Shown: piece by piece, positions 34,840 to 44,588 of the stretch
Numbering within the stretch: the first letter of the stretch is position 1
How the letters are laid out: each line of letters begins with the position of its first letter
Origin: an uncultured Gammaproteobacteria bacterium
GTDB taxonomy: Bacteria > Pseudomonadota > Gammaproteobacteria > Arenicellales > Poriferihabitantaceae
Length of the DNA: 64,000 bases
Reading direction: 5' to 3'
Assembly (NCBI GenBank): GCA_947259885.1
Contig: CAMYNW010000002.1
Coordinates: 62,001-126,000, forward strand
Translations under genes and position numbers: made by a program
Notes under the pieces: generated by a model
What the model was told of the DNA's origin: nothing
Seen by the model: only the letters and a program-made list of their open reading frames with translations
Databases searched by the model: none

Positions 34840-35922
34840 ATGAAACTCATTCTGGCACCCATGGAGGGAGTCGTAGATTACAAAATGCGGCAACTGTTGA
34901 CCGACATTGGCGGCTACGACCGATGCGTGACTGAATTTATTCGGGTCAGCGCGCAACCGGTGCCAAAGAAAGTATTTCTCAGGCTGTGCCCGGAATTGGA
35001 GCATGGAGGTCGAACACAAGCTGGCGTACCGGTGTATGTGCAACTGTTAGGCGGATGCCCGGACCTCATGGCAAAAAGCGCTGTCATCGGTGCCTCCTCA
35101 GGTGCGCTGGGTATTGATCTCAATTTTGGGTGCCCGGCAAAAACCGTTAATCGTCGCGACGGTGGCTCAGTACTATTGCAATACCCTCGAAGGATTGAAT
35201 CCATCGTTGAAGCAGTCCGCCAGTCAGTTGATTCCGCAATTCCAGTATGCGCAAAGATTCGCCTCGGCTTCGATAGCGCCGACCTGCTGCCTGAAATTGT
35301 TGGAAGAATTGCAGCTGCGGGGGCGAATGAACTCTGTATTCATGCACGTACCAGGCTTGATGGCTACAAACCTCCCGCTCACTGGCAACATATCAGCGGT
35401 ATTCAGCGCCCTGAAAAGATGGAACTCATCGTCAACGGTGAAATCTGGAGCTCAATGGATGCACTGGAAGCGCAACATCAAAGTGCCTGTAAAAGTCTGA
35501 TGCTCGGACGCGGGGCACTCGCCCGCCCTGATCTGGCTAGAATAATTCGATCGCACCTGGAAGCAGGTGATGAACAGGATTGGCAATCCTTCTCATGGCC
35601 GGAAGTGGCCACCTGGGTTGAACGGTTTTTTAACCAGCAGGACTCGGGCAATCACAGATACATTGGAAATCGAACCAAACAATGGCTGGGCTACCTGAGA
35701 AAAAACTATGTCGGTGCAGAGCAACTGTTTCACCAGATCAAGAAATTGAAAGATCGCAATGAGATAGCGACTATGATTAAGCGCCATCGAAGTCAAATCG
35801 AAAAGATGTCGAGTTTGTCATTTGCCCACTCACTGGACCCAACTAAATCCTTTGAGGAATTATCTATTCACACTTATTCAAAGCGATCAAGAAAAATCGT
35901 TGGTATACCTTCCGCAGCTTAG
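34840..35922 (+). CDS. dusC: tRNA-dihydrouridine(16) synthase
   Basis: The 360-residue flavoprotein reduces uridine in tRNA, at U16 for the DusC subgroup. Features are LAPMEGVVDYKMRQLL at the N-terminus, NFGCPAKTVNRRDGGSVLL with catalytic Cys98, KIRLG and CIHARTRLDGYKPPAHW, then VNGEIW and LMLGRGALARPDL for FMN binding. The C-terminal helical domain binds tRNA. It is about 45 residues longer than E. coli DusC, the extra being a basic tail (TYSKRSRKIVG). The stop overlaps that of the convergent ylqF by four bases. Confidence 0.92.
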   Translation: MKLILAPMEGVVDYKMRQLLTDIGGYDRCVTEFIRVSAQPVPKKVFLRLCPELEHGGRTQAGVPVYVQLLGGCPDLMAKSAVIGASSGALGIDLNFGCPAKTVNRRDGGSVLLQYPRRIESIVEAVRQSVDSAIPVCAKIRLGFDSADLLPEIVGRIAAAGANELCIHARTRLDGYKPPAHWQHISGIQRPEKMELIVNGEIWSSMDALEAQHQSACKSLMLGRGALARPDLARIIRSHLEAGDEQDWQSFSWPEVATWVERFFNQQDSGNHRYIGNRTKQWLGYLRKNYVGAEQLFHQIKKLKDRNEIATMIKRHRSQIEKMSSLSFAHSLDPTKSFEELSIHTYSKRSRKIVGIPSAA

Positions 35923-36842
35923 TCATTGCGACTTCTATCTTTCCACCCTTGCTTGCGCGCTGCTTTTTTTGCGGCTTTTTCCTCACGTAGTTTCTCAACC
36001 TCTTGCTGCTCGACTAATATCATCTCAGGCATTTCCAAAGTGATGCGGCCAATACTTCCACTCCTGAAGTCGTTCAGCAACAAACGCGACACTCGATCCG
36101 TATCTACTTTTCCTCCTGCTTTCAAGCAACCTCGCAATCGGCCGATATGCTCTAGCAACCGTTCGGGTTCGGCTTCCCCGCTTCCGAACTCATATCGGGA
36201 TGTAAGCAACTGAGGATAATCCGCTAACAAAAATCTTACGAGGAACAGCGCTACATCCGCGTGACTCATTGCTGTCTCGCGAATGGCACCTGTTGCAGCG
36301 AGCCGAAATCCGGAAGATGCGTTCTCAACGTTGGGCCAAAGTACGCCAGGTGTATCAAGCAACGCCACGCTGTGATCCAGCTGAATCCGTTGCTGCATTT
36401 TTGTGATTGCAGGCTCATTTCCGGTCTTGGCTATGGCCCGCTGCGCCAAAATATTGATGAAAGTGGATTTGCCTACATTTGGAATTCCTACCACCATCAC
36501 GGTAATTGGTGTTTTACTATCCGGGAACAGAGCACGACATTGCGTTACAAGAACGCCAATTTTTTCTCTGTCTTTTTGACTTACCGCAACGACGGCTGCC
36601 TGATTATTTTTTTTAAACCACTCTAACCAATATACAGTCCGCTGTGGATCTGCCAGATCGGCGCGTGTCATGACTCTAATACTTGGCTTGGTACCGAGAA
36701 TCTCAGTTAGAAGTGGGTTATCACTACTGAAGGGGATACGGGCATCAAGCAGTTCGACGAATACGTCTACCTGAGACAAATTCTCTCGAATCTCCTTGGC
36801 CGTCTTGTGCATATGACCGGGAAACCATTGTATTTGGGCCAT
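35919..36842 (-). CDS. ylqF: Ribosome biogenesis GTPase YlqF/RbgA
   Basis: The 307-residue circularly permuted GTPase shows WFPGHMHKTAKEI, LLDARIPFSSDNP, the G4-like MTRADLADP, P-loop GIPNVGKSTFIN and G3 DTPGVLWP. Order G4-G1-G3 is diagnostic. It acts in assembly of the large ribosomal subunit. The C-terminus is a helical basic domain (EEKAAKKAARKQGWKDR). It is convergent with dusC and shares four bases with its stop. Confidence 0.93.
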   Translation of the reverse strand: MAQIQWFPGHMHKTAKEIRENLSQVDVFVELLDARIPFSSDNPLLTEILGTKPSIRVMTRADLADPQRTVYWLEWFKKNNQAAVVAVSQKDREKIGVLVTQCRALFPDSKTPITVMVVGIPNVGKSTFINILAQRAIAKTGNEPAITKMQQRIQLDHSVALLDTPGVLWPNVENASSGFRLAATGAIRETAMSHADVALFLVRFLLADYPQLLTSRYEFGSGEAEPERLLEHIGRLRGCLKAGGKVDTDRVSRLLLNDFRSGSIGRITLEMPEMILVEQQEVEKLREEKAAKKAARKQGWKDRSRND

Positions 36843-36866
36843 GGTAATGCCTGACTGTGCGTGCTT

Positions 36867-37700
36867 TTATTTGACCAGTGTAACTTTATCCTTCTCGATC
36901 AATATTTTCTTGTCCTTATATAACGTGCCCAACGCTTTTTTATAGTTGCCCTTGCTGACTCCGAACTGTTGCAGGATTTGATCGGGTGGACTCTTATCGG
37001 TAATAGTTGAAACCCCATCATTGACTTTCAGGTACTCGAGAATCTGTTTGTTAAGATCCTTTCGAGTGAGCGCGCGCTCCGGGTCAAGCGCTAGATCAAT
37101 ACGCTTGTCCTCCTTTCTCACCTGTTTAATATAACCTGCCAATAATTGACCAAATTTGAGCGGCTTTGTTGCTTCACTATGAAATATAAGGCCGAGATGG
37201 GAACCATTTATGACTGCCTTATAGCCAAGATCAGAACGCGAAACGATCATTAAATTCACCTGCTGCCCTACCCTAAATCCATCACCCGATTCCTCAAGAA
37301 AGTGGTTGAGCTTAGAAGAACCAGCGATACGTTCTGTTTTAGGATCGAGATAGGCGTACACCACGTAAGAATAGCCCGCTTCCATCGGTACGGACTGCTG
37401 GTTGTAGGGCACCAGAAGGTCTTTCGGCAGCCCCCAGTCAAGGAAAGCACCAACCCGATCTACAGCTTTAACTTTAAGATAAGCACATTGGCCCACCATA
37501 ACCTTTGGCGTTTCTGTTGTTGCGATTAAGCGATCTTCAGAATCACGATACACAAAGGCATCCAGACGCTGACCCGGGCTGGTGTTCTTCGGTACATAGC
37601 GTTTTGGCATTAGAATCTCAATCTGATCTCCACCATCGAGATAGATGCCAAACTCGACTTCTTTTAATACTTCGAGAGAATTTAATTTGCCGATTTCCAC
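36867..37700 (-). CDS. cvfB: CvfB-family S1-like RNA-binding protein
   Basis: A 277-residue YitL/CvfB protein: three S1-like domains (VEFGIYLDGGDQIEILMPKRYVP at the start, LKVKAVDRVGAFLDWGLPKDLLVP in the second, GYIKQVRKEDKRIDLALDP in the third) and a C-terminal winged helix (SPPDQILQQFGVSKGNYKKALGTLYKDK). In Staphylococcus it affects virulence through RNA; in proteobacteria the role is unclear. It precedes ylqF by 24 bases on the same strand, likely co-transcribed. Confidence 0.9.
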   Translation of the reverse strand: MEIGKLNSLEVLKEVEFGIYLDGGDQIEILMPKRYVPKNTSPGQRLDAFVYRDSEDRLIATTETPKVMVGQCAYLKVKAVDRVGAFLDWGLPKDLLVPYNQQSVPMEAGYSYVVYAYLDPKTERIAGSSKLNHFLEESGDGFRVGQQVNLMIVSRSDLGYKAVINGSHLGLIFHSEATKPLKFGQLLAGYIKQVRKEDKRIDLALDPERALTRKDLNKQILEYLKVNDGVSTITDKSPPDQILQQFGVSKGNYKKALGTLYKDKKILIEKDKVTLVK

Positions 37701-37765
37701 TACTTTATTACCTGATTCCGGACAGCCTCGAGTTTACTGCACAACACCAGACTATAATTACTAGG

Positions 37766-38545
37766 ATGTGTATTTTATTTATCGCAATAGGCCAGCACTC
37801 TGATTACCCGCTAATCATCACCGCTAACCGAGATGAATATTTTGCCCGCGCCAGCGATCCGATGCACTACTGGCCCGATCATCCGCAAATTCTCGCGGGG
37901 CGTGACCGTCAGGCGGGTGGGACATGGCTTGGTGTCAATCAGCAGGGTCGGTTCGCCGCGGTTACTAATTATCGTTCCTCAACGAAACTCAACAGCGATG
38001 CGCGCAGTCGTGGAGAGCTGGTTACCCGATTTCTGAACTCTGGCGCCAACCGACAAGAACTTGACGAATTTAACCAGTTTCTGGCATCGGAACACCACTA
38101 CTACAATCCGTTTAATCTAATTTATGGCGATCTAAAATCCCTATTTGCATGGAGCCATACTGAGGCGAATTGGTACACGTTGAAGCCAGGCTTCCACAGT
38201 GTCAGCAATGGGCCCATCGATCAACACTGGCCTAAAATGTCTCGCGGTGTTGAGAAATTGACTGGGTATATTCGAGCTTCAGATGTGATTGAACCAGACA
38301 GACTGCTGCAGATTATGCATGACACTACTCGGGCTAACGTCAGTCAGCTGCCTGAAACAGGTATTGACACAAGCAGAGAACAACAGCTTTCTTCGATATT
38401 TGTGAGAGGCACTGACTACGGCACTCGAACTACAACCCTATTGCTGTTTTCATCCAACCAGATAGAGCTGACGGAATACAACTATGGGTCAGATGGCGAC
38501 ACGTCTTGCGCCAATAAATTCATTGTTAAACGAGCGATTGACTGA
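37766..38545 (+). CDS. NRDE-family protein
   Basis: The 259-residue protein begins MCILFIAIGQHSDYPLIITANRDEYF, whose Asn-Arg-Asp-Glu names the NRDE (TANGO2) family, with AGRDRQAGGTWLGVN and VTNYR. Cys2 is the probable N-terminal nucleophile after Met removal. Cellular role is uncertain; TANGO2 relatives are linked to haem or lipid trafficking. I start at 37766 since Cys2 is invariant in the family and the longer frame overlaps cvfB on the opposite strand. Confidence 0.87.
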   Translation: MCILFIAIGQHSDYPLIITANRDEYFARASDPMHYWPDHPQILAGRDRQAGGTWLGVNQQGRFAAVTNYRSSTKLNSDARSRGELVTRFLNSGANRQELDEFNQFLASEHHYYNPFNLIYGDLKSLFAWSHTEANWYTLKPGFHSVSNGPIDQHWPKMSRGVEKLTGYIRASDVIEPDRLLQIMHDTTRANVSQLPETGIDTSREQQLSSIFVRGTDYGTRTTTLLLFSSNQIELTEYNYGSDGDTSCANKFIVKRAID

Positions 38546-38802
38546 AAATCAGTCAATTAGCCACTACATTCATCCGCGAAACTCGTGGTTGGACGTGAAA
38601 GCAAGAAAATTTCCAGGTAGAGGCGCTATTGTATTGACTGTTTATACCTTTGTAACCAAGCATCAGTAGATTAGAAGTACTGCTACTTTTAAAAACCTAC
38701 GAATTCCCTCAAGTGACTTTATACGTAAATATCCAATCTTCGTTCGGCAGTAACAAGTTGAGCGCACTTTTCCTTTAGTCTGCACTGATCTACACTAAGA
38801 CA

Positions 38803-40356
38803 ATGGTTATTCAAAGCCCGTCTCCCCAGGTGTCGGTATCCAACAAAGCATTGACCCCGTTTGTGCTGAGACGGGAAAATGAACTTAAAGACCATGCCGC
38901 GATTATCAATGGTCTGACCGGTGAAATCATGAGTTTCGGCGACCTGGGATCCTCGATCCGTCGCGCTGCGTCTGGATTTATTTCACTCGGCGTTGATAAG
39001 GGCGATGTTGTCGCCCTGTACGCTCCAAATTTACCAGAGTACATCGTTGCTTTTCACGCCATCAGTTACATTGGTGGCACGGTAACCACGGTTAATCCGC
39101 TTTACAACACCGATGAATTATCGAGACAAATCGATAGTTCCGGGGCTGAAATAATTGTCACCATTCCCGAGTTGGTGGCAAACATTTCGGCTTTGGGTCA
39201 TTCAAGTAAAATCAGAAACATTATTGTTTTTGGTGAAGCTGATAACACAACCAGCTTTACCCAACTGTTAGCGAACGAGGAACTTGCTAATCCGACGGAT
39301 GTGGATGTCAAAATTCATATTGTCGCACTACCCTATTCAAGCGGTACCACCGGATTAGCCAAGGGAGTGATGATTACGCATAAAAACTTAGTAGCGAACC
39401 TTTGTCAGCTAAATCATATCGATGGCTATACCGACACCGACGAAAACGATATACAGGTAGCAGTTCTTCCGTTTTTTCACATATATGGCATGAATATTTT
39501 CATGTGTTTTTCGCTTTATCGGGGCGCAACACTTATAACCATGCCACGATTCGATCTCGAACAGTTTTTAACAATTATTGAGAAACATAAAGTTACCCGA
39601 ACTTATATTGCACCGCCTATCGCAGTTGCTTTAGCAAAAAGCCCAGTAGTGGATGATTTCCGACTAGAGTCGCTGAAAATAGTATTATCCGGCGCTGCAC
39701 CGCTTGGTGCTGACGTAACCCAGGAAGTGGAAAAACGATTAGGCTGTGATGTCGTCCAAGGATACGGACTGACCGAAACCAGCCCGGTCACAAATATCTG
39801 TCCCAACGAGGCTGGCAAAAAAAAGTATGGATCAATTGGGCCGCCGATCTGCAATACAGAAATGAAAGTGATCGACCTCAAATCAGGAGAAGACCTAGAT
39901 AGAAATCAAAATGGGGAAGTTTGTATTCGGGGCCCGCAAGTCATGAAGGGATACCTCAACAACGACGAAGCGACCAATGCCTGCATCGATTCAGATGGAT
40001 GGTTTCATACCAGTGATGTGGGATTTGCGGACGATGACGGCTATTTCTATATAGTCGATCGTGTTAAGGAACTGATCAAATATAAGGGTTATCAAGTAGC
40101 ACCGGCGGAACTTGAGGCATTACTATTGACACATCCTGGGATCGCCGATGTCGCGGTGATTGGAGTGCCTGACGAAGAATGTGGTGAGTTACCTATTGCA
40201 TATGTAGTGGGCAAGGGAAGAGTCGACCCGGATGAAATTATTCAATTTGTTGCGGCAAGAGTTGCACCCTATAAAAAGATTCGTTCGGTAGAATTCATTG
40301 ATGCAATTCCAAAGGCGCCTTCAGGAAAAATCTTAAGACGCGTGCTTCGAGACTAA
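38803..40356 (+). CDS. 4-coumarate:CoA ligase-like acyl-CoA synthetase
   Basis: A 517-residue ANL enzyme with all core motifs: SSGTTGLAKGVMITH (phosphate loop), GYGLTETSPV, FHTSDVGFADDDGYFYIVDRVKELIKYKGYQVAP (hinge) and terminal KAPSGKILRR with the catalytic lysine. VNPLYNTDEL and the overall order match the 4CL/long-chain group, so it makes an aryl- or fatty acyl-CoA. The 257-base gap upstream contains no gene. It stands alone, so the pathway cannot be inferred. Confidence 0.9.
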   Translation: MVIQSPSPQVSVSNKALTPFVLRRENELKDHAAIINGLTGEIMSFGDLGSSIRRAASGFISLGVDKGDVVALYAPNLPEYIVAFHAISYIGGTVTTVNPLYNTDELSRQIDSSGAEIIVTIPELVANISALGHSSKIRNIIVFGEADNTTSFTQLLANEELANPTDVDVKIHIVALPYSSGTTGLAKGVMITHKNLVANLCQLNHIDGYTDTDENDIQVAVLPFFHIYGMNIFMCFSLYRGATLITMPRFDLEQFLTIIEKHKVTRTYIAPPIAVALAKSPVVDDFRLESLKIVLSGAAPLGADVTQEVEKRLGCDVVQGYGLTETSPVTNICPNEAGKKKYGSIGPPICNTEMKVIDLKSGEDLDRNQNGEVCIRGPQVMKGYLNNDEATNACIDSDGWFHTSDVGFADDDGYFYIVDRVKELIKYKGYQVAPAELEALLLTHPGIADVAVIGVPDEECGELPIAYVVGKGRVDPDEIIQFVAARVAPYKKIRSVEFIDAIPKAPSGKILRRVLRD

Positions 40357-40588
40357 AGACAGTTCGCTGAGTGAAATCAATCTAGTGGTTTTTGAATAAT
40401 AGCCTTCTTTTCGCTGTGGTTCCAGATCATCGTAACGGGTCCGAAACCAGTCAGGATTTCGCCATAGCTATTTTTTTGCCAGGATCTTCGCAAAATTTTT
40501 ACCTACAGGCTGGTACCTTTCCTTTACTTCAGTTTTCAGCCCTATCTAGAAAGGAGATCAGGCCTCATATTCTGCCATTCCAAAACAA

Positions 40589-40993
40589 ATGACTAATACT
40601 CAACATGAACCTAAGATAGCCTCTTCGAAGCTATCCTCTTGCCCAAACCGCCCCAATTGTGTGTCCAGCTTAACCACTGACGACGAGCAATATGTCCCCC
40701 CGTTTGAGTTTGTAGACCCCCCGTTAGTAGAAATGCGCCGTTTAGAAAAACTGATTGGAAGTATGCAGGGTGCCACCATAACGGAAGTAACTGAACATTA
40801 CCTGCACGCTGAGTTTCGAAGCCGTGTATTTCATTTTGTGGATGATGTCGAACTATTTTGGGATCAATCGGAACGCAAATGTCACGTGCGATCGGCATCG
40901 CGTACTGGATACTACGATTTCGGACAGAACAGAAAACGAATAGAGGAAATTCGTCTGATGTTTACTGAGTCTAGAAACACCCGTTCAAATTGA
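40589..40993 (+). CDS. DUF1499 family protein
   Basis: The 134-residue protein carries the DUF1499 hallmark CPNRPNCVSSL at its N-terminus, then PPFEF and AEFRSRVFHFVDDVELFW followed by VRSASRTGYYDFGQNRKRIEEI. Many members have a leader; this one does not, so it may be cytosolic or peripheral. Function is unknown. Confidence 0.88.
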   Translation: MTNTQHEPKIASSKLSSCPNRPNCVSSLTTDDEQYVPPFEFVDPPLVEMRRLEKLIGSMQGATITEVTEHYLHAEFRSRVFHFVDDVELFWDQSERKCHVRSASRTGYYDFGQNRKRIEEIRLMFTESRNTRSN

Positions 40994-41407
40994 ACTGAGT
41001 CAGGATATCCACCGCCTGAAAATGCAGCTAAACCCGACCCTTATGAAGCCTTAGAACCAGGACAATCCGTCAGATCAGCACAGCTGAGATTTGACGCACC
41101 CCGGTTCCTTTGTTGCAAAAGAATGACAGTTCCTGCAAACACTGTCACAACGAAGTGTTTGATCAACTGGCAGTGCAGCATTTATTGATCTATATGTCAT
41201 TGTTTTTATGTTTATTTATATATATTCACTCGACCATTTCTTATGGCATGGTTCTTGCGTCCATCAAAATTAGAGGCGGAGGTGGCAATGCGGCAAGGGC
41301 GAATCAATCTGACTATAAATTTGCACCCATAATCAGACCAAATAGACCCACCCACTTTGCTAAAAATTATTAATGCGCTGACATTGGGCATTTAAGAGGC
41401 AAAGAAC
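40994..41407. other. Intergenic stretch, one doubtful small frame
   Basis: A frame from 41110 (TTG) or 41194 (ATG, 59 codons) to 41373 encodes a hydrophobic start (MSLFLCLFIYIHSTISYG) and polar tail but has no ribosome-binding site and unusual composition. I do not call it. No RNA or repeat is evident. Confidence 0.45.
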
Positions 41408-41614
41408 GTGAACAACCTGAAAACTTTAAACTTAGTACCCTATGCGGACGGCAGAATGCATATGGTCAAATTGCCAAAAGGATGTGGAAACCCAGACTGG
41501 TTGGTGAATACACAGATTGAACTGGACGGAAAACGTGTATTTGTACGGTTGATCGATACAGCGGTTGACTCAGATAGCAGAATGATCGGATTGGTTGTAA
41601 CTTCAGTATATTAA
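41408..41614 (+). CDS. Small hypothetical protein
   Basis: A 68-residue frame starting with GTG, preceded by AAGAGGCAAAGAAC, which contains a usable ribosome-binding site (GAGG). The sequence (LVPYADGRMHMVKLPKGCGN, later IELDGKRVFVRLIDTAVD) is balanced and beta-rich, resembling a genuine small soluble protein. I recognise no family. Confidence 0.5.
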   Translation: MNNLKTLNLVPYADGRMHMVKLPKGCGNPDWLVNTQIELDGKRVFVRLIDTAVDSDSRMIGLVVTSVY

Positions 41615-42076
41615 TTCCTTAGGCTAAGGCACTAGTTCGATCCCGTTTAATAATCTTCTTTACAAATTATGTAGCACCGGGATCAGATAACCTACCAGCA
41701 AGATTAGAGACTTACATCGCCCGCGGTAGCCCTTTCCTGTTGGGCACGTTATAAATCTTTCCAGATTGAACACAGTCCTGAGTATCGATCGGATTACATG
41801 ATGGAATCTGGAGAAATTGCAAATTTTTACAATGATATCGCTGTGCATACACACAGATATTTTCGATCACGCCGATCTAGAACGAGTAACGGTGTGCGAA
41901 CCAGCTTACGTTAATACTGCATTTTTCGTTAGTTGTTTTAAATGCGATTAAACCTTGCAAGGCGCTAATAAATTTCTGTATGGTGAAGTGGTTATGTAAT
42001 ACATGCCACATGACCACATCCTGATCACCATAACGTGTATCCTTAACTTTGAGGATTCAAGAATAATTTTGTTGGT
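41615..42076. other. Intergenic stretch, nothing identified
   Basis: AT-rich DNA before the glycosyltransferase gene. Short open frames on the minus strand (for example 41660-41854) look random. I found no hairpin, repeat or operator worth calling. Confidence 0.5.
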
Positions 42077-43159
42077 ATGCACAGCTCTACTCAATCTATC
42101 CACGTCGTCAGACGCTACGGTAAAGTTGGCGGAATGGAGAGATACGTCTGGGAACTTACCCATAGCCTTGCCCGGGCGGGGCATCAGATCAAGATTCTAT
42201 GTCATGAACAGAGTCATAGTATTGAACTTGATACAAGTGAGAGCAGTAGAATTCAAATCCACACGGTGGGTGATATTGGGTTTTACAAACCGCGATGGGT
42301 TTTTCAGCTTCGCTTTCAGCGTCAGGTTAGCAAGTTCGTCGACTCGATGGATGCAAAAAATTGGGTTGTGCACAGTCATGAACGCTGTGCAAATCATGAT
42401 GTCACCACATTCCACTCCGCATCAATACGATCAAAGCCGACCACACTGATGGATTTTATGTCCCCGCGGCTTAGGACCTGGAGACGGCTGGAAGCGTTGG
42501 AGCTTAATGCAGCAACGGTGCAGAAAATATTCCCTGTATCCCACTTGTTGAGTGAGAACCTGGCCACACATTATCCAGAATGCCGCAACCGACTCCAAGC
42601 GCCGGCATACCCAGGTGTTGGGCCAGAGTTCAGCCCGCTCAATAGAACAAACAACGGAAAGACGATAGGGTTTCTAGGCGTAGAGTGGGAACGAAAGGGT
42701 CTGGATTATCTGGTACAGGCGGTCAGCATACTGCGCTCCCGGGATTCCAGCATCAACCTACTGGTAGCCGGCTGTGACATTGCTACAGTGCGACATCTGT
42801 TTCAAAAATGGACTGGTGGATACCAGCTTCTCGGCTGGGTGGATGCGCCTCAGTTTTATCCCAGAATCAGCCTGCTGGCGCTGCCCGCGAGGGTCGAACC
42901 GTTTGGTATGGTGGCAGCAGAGGCGAACGCTTGTGGATTACCTTTAGTGGTTTCACCACAATGTGGGATAGCGCCTCTTGTTACTGAAGACAAAGGCAGT
43001 GTAGTGGACCCGGCAGATACTGCAAAACTTGCGGACGCATGCTGGGCGGAACTTAACCGTGCCAACCAGCCCGACAGCATGGGCCTTGACTGGAATAGGC
43101 TGGCGGCACAATACGTTGTTGCTTACAACGAAATAATTGGACGTAAGAAAAATCTGTAA
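42077..43159 (+). CDS. GT4-family glycosyltransferase
   Basis: The 360-residue GT-B enzyme starts with YGKVGGMERYVWELTHSLARAGHQI (acceptor-side Gly-Gly loop) and has FLGVEWERKGLDYLVQAV plus the donor-site EPFGMVAAEANACGLP motif with the Glu-x7-Glu pair. Such enzymes transfer sugars to lipid carriers or polysaccharide. HSHERCANHDVTTFHSAS marks the central region. There are no neighbouring glycan genes, so acceptor and donor are unknown. Confidence 0.9.
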   Translation: MHSSTQSIHVVRRYGKVGGMERYVWELTHSLARAGHQIKILCHEQSHSIELDTSESSRIQIHTVGDIGFYKPRWVFQLRFQRQVSKFVDSMDAKNWVVHSHERCANHDVTTFHSASIRSKPTTLMDFMSPRLRTWRRLEALELNAATVQKIFPVSHLLSENLATHYPECRNRLQAPAYPGVGPEFSPLNRTNNGKTIGFLGVEWERKGLDYLVQAVSILRSRDSSINLLVAGCDIATVRHLFQKWTGGYQLLGWVDAPQFYPRISLLALPARVEPFGMVAAEANACGLPLVVSPQCGIAPLVTEDKGSVVDPADTAKLADACWAELNRANQPDSMGLDWNRLAAQYVVAYNEIIGRKKNL

Positions 43160-43244
43160 ACTGGCAGGATACTAACTAAACCTGTCCAGCCAGCTGAAAT
43201 AAATAGTATAGAAACTCATGCTTCGCGTCGTAGAAACATTCTCT

Positions 43245-44099
43245 CTAAGGATAAGCTGCCGGCACAAAGGTCTGATCAGTTAATGGTGGGCGCACATAAG
43301 CTCCTTTATTCTTTCGCGTTGCCAATGTGATTTTTTTGCCCTTGATCTCCTCGTAGGGAATTTGGCTTAGCAAGTGGTGAATACAATTTAGGCGAGCGTG
43401 TTTTTTGACATCAGCATCGACCACAAACCAAGGCGCCTGCTTGATATCAGTATGTGCAAACATATCGTCCTTGGCTTTTGAGTACTCGACCCATCGGTTT
43501 CTGGATTCAATATCCATTGGACTCAGTTTCCATTGTTTAGTGGGATCCAGCTTGCGGGCCTGAAAACGTTTTTCCTGTTCTTCGTCACTCACGGAGAACC
43601 AGTATTTGATCACCTGGACACCGCTCCTCACCAACATCCGCTCGAACTCCGGGCAAGATCGCATGAATTCCTGATACTCCTCGTTAGTGCAAAACCCCAT
43701 AACCCTCTCTACACCGGCCCGGTTGTACCAACTGCGATCAAATAAAACCATTTCTCCAGCCGCAGGCAACTGTTCCGTATACCGTTGGAAATACCATTGA
43801 GTCTTTTCTCTTTCAGTTGGCGCAGGAAGTGCGGCAACACGACAAACTCGAGGATTCAGCACCTGAGTAATACGCTTGATCACACCCCCTTTACCTGCAG
43901 CATCTCGGCCCTCGAAAATAACCACAACCTTGAGTCCCTTTAACTTTATCCATTCCTGTAATTTGACCAGCTCAATCTGTAATCGAGCCAACTCCGATTC
44001 ATAGAACTTGTTTCTAATCCTGCCATTTTTCCTTACTCTGGACTTTTCAGAACTGGGTTTGGACTTAGCCTTGTTGGATTTTTTTTGAGAATTAGTCAT
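43245..44099 (-). CDS. ppk2: Polyphosphate kinase 2 (class I)
   Basis: A 284-residue PPK2: Walker A GRDAAGKGG (64-72), RITQVLNPRVCRVAALPAPTE lid start, VLFDRSWYNRAGVERVMGF (Walker B Asp-Arg) and KYWFSVSDEEQEKRF. A Lys-rich N-terminus (1-25) is probably disordered. Class I enzymes make ATP or GTP from nucleoside diphosphates with polyphosphate, or the reverse. It is monocistronic and its terminal 90 residues are the usual PPK2 tail. Confidence 0.93.
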   Translation of the reverse strand: MTNSQKKSNKAKSKPSSEKSRVRKNGRIRNKFYESELARLQIELVKLQEWIKLKGLKVVVIFEGRDAAGKGGVIKRITQVLNPRVCRVAALPAPTEREKTQWYFQRYTEQLPAAGEMVLFDRSWYNRAGVERVMGFCTNEEYQEFMRSCPEFERMLVRSGVQVIKYWFSVSDEEQEKRFQARKLDPTKQWKLSPMDIESRNRWVEYSKAKDDMFAHTDIKQAPWFVVDADVKKHARLNCIHHLLSQIPYEEIKGKKITLATRKNKGAYVRPPLTDQTFVPAAYP

Positions 44100-44588
44100 A
44101 TCATCACCTTTTATATTGATTTTTACCCGCTGTATTGGTTACAACCTGCGATGCAGGTTATTACTCGCGCCGCCATAAGTATAGGTTATTAACCGCAGCA
44201 TATGTTATCACAGAGAAATTTTAACTTTTCGCGGTGGAATTGCAAATTCAACCATGTCCCCAGCATTTTCAATATAAGTTTGATCCTAGATTCGTGAAAA
44301 ACCCCTGTTCAAATGGTTGATTCAAACCCCTTACATAGGCAACACTGCCATCCATAGTCTTTAACAATTATGCTCTGTTACTGGCGATCAAATCCAGATT
44401 GCAGGGTAAAACATGATCTCGGTCGAACTTTGGTAAAATACTAGGCCCCATTTCCATGCACCCGGCTTTCAGACTTTTTCAGGGTCGAAAGTTACCAGTT
44501 GTTGACACCTAACCATCTGGGGCACAAAGTAACATCCCTGTGTGCTGCATATTGCACGCCCTATTTTAATTTATAAATCTGAATTGCC
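44100..44588. other. Divergent intergenic region, ppk2/acr3
   Basis: No gene. A possible -35 TTGACA lies at 44502-44507 toward acr3 but no clear -10 follows at the right distance. A small inverted repeat AACCTGC-GAT-GCAGGTT (about 44142-44159) lies upstream of ppk2. I see no ArsR-type site. Confidence 0.4.

Noticed and set aside
36902..37340. Possible CRISPR-like or array pattern in repeat-rich areas
   Set aside because: Inspection showed ordinary coding sequence of cvfB; no regularly spaced identical repeats occur anywhere in the window.
41110..41373. Possible 87-codon gene starting with TTG
   Set aside because: No ribosome-binding site, odd composition and a low-complexity tail; nothing supports translation.
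44142..44159. AACCTGC-GAT-GCAGGTT as a terminator
   Set aside because: Short stem with no T-run and it lies upstream of ppk2, not downstream of a gene.
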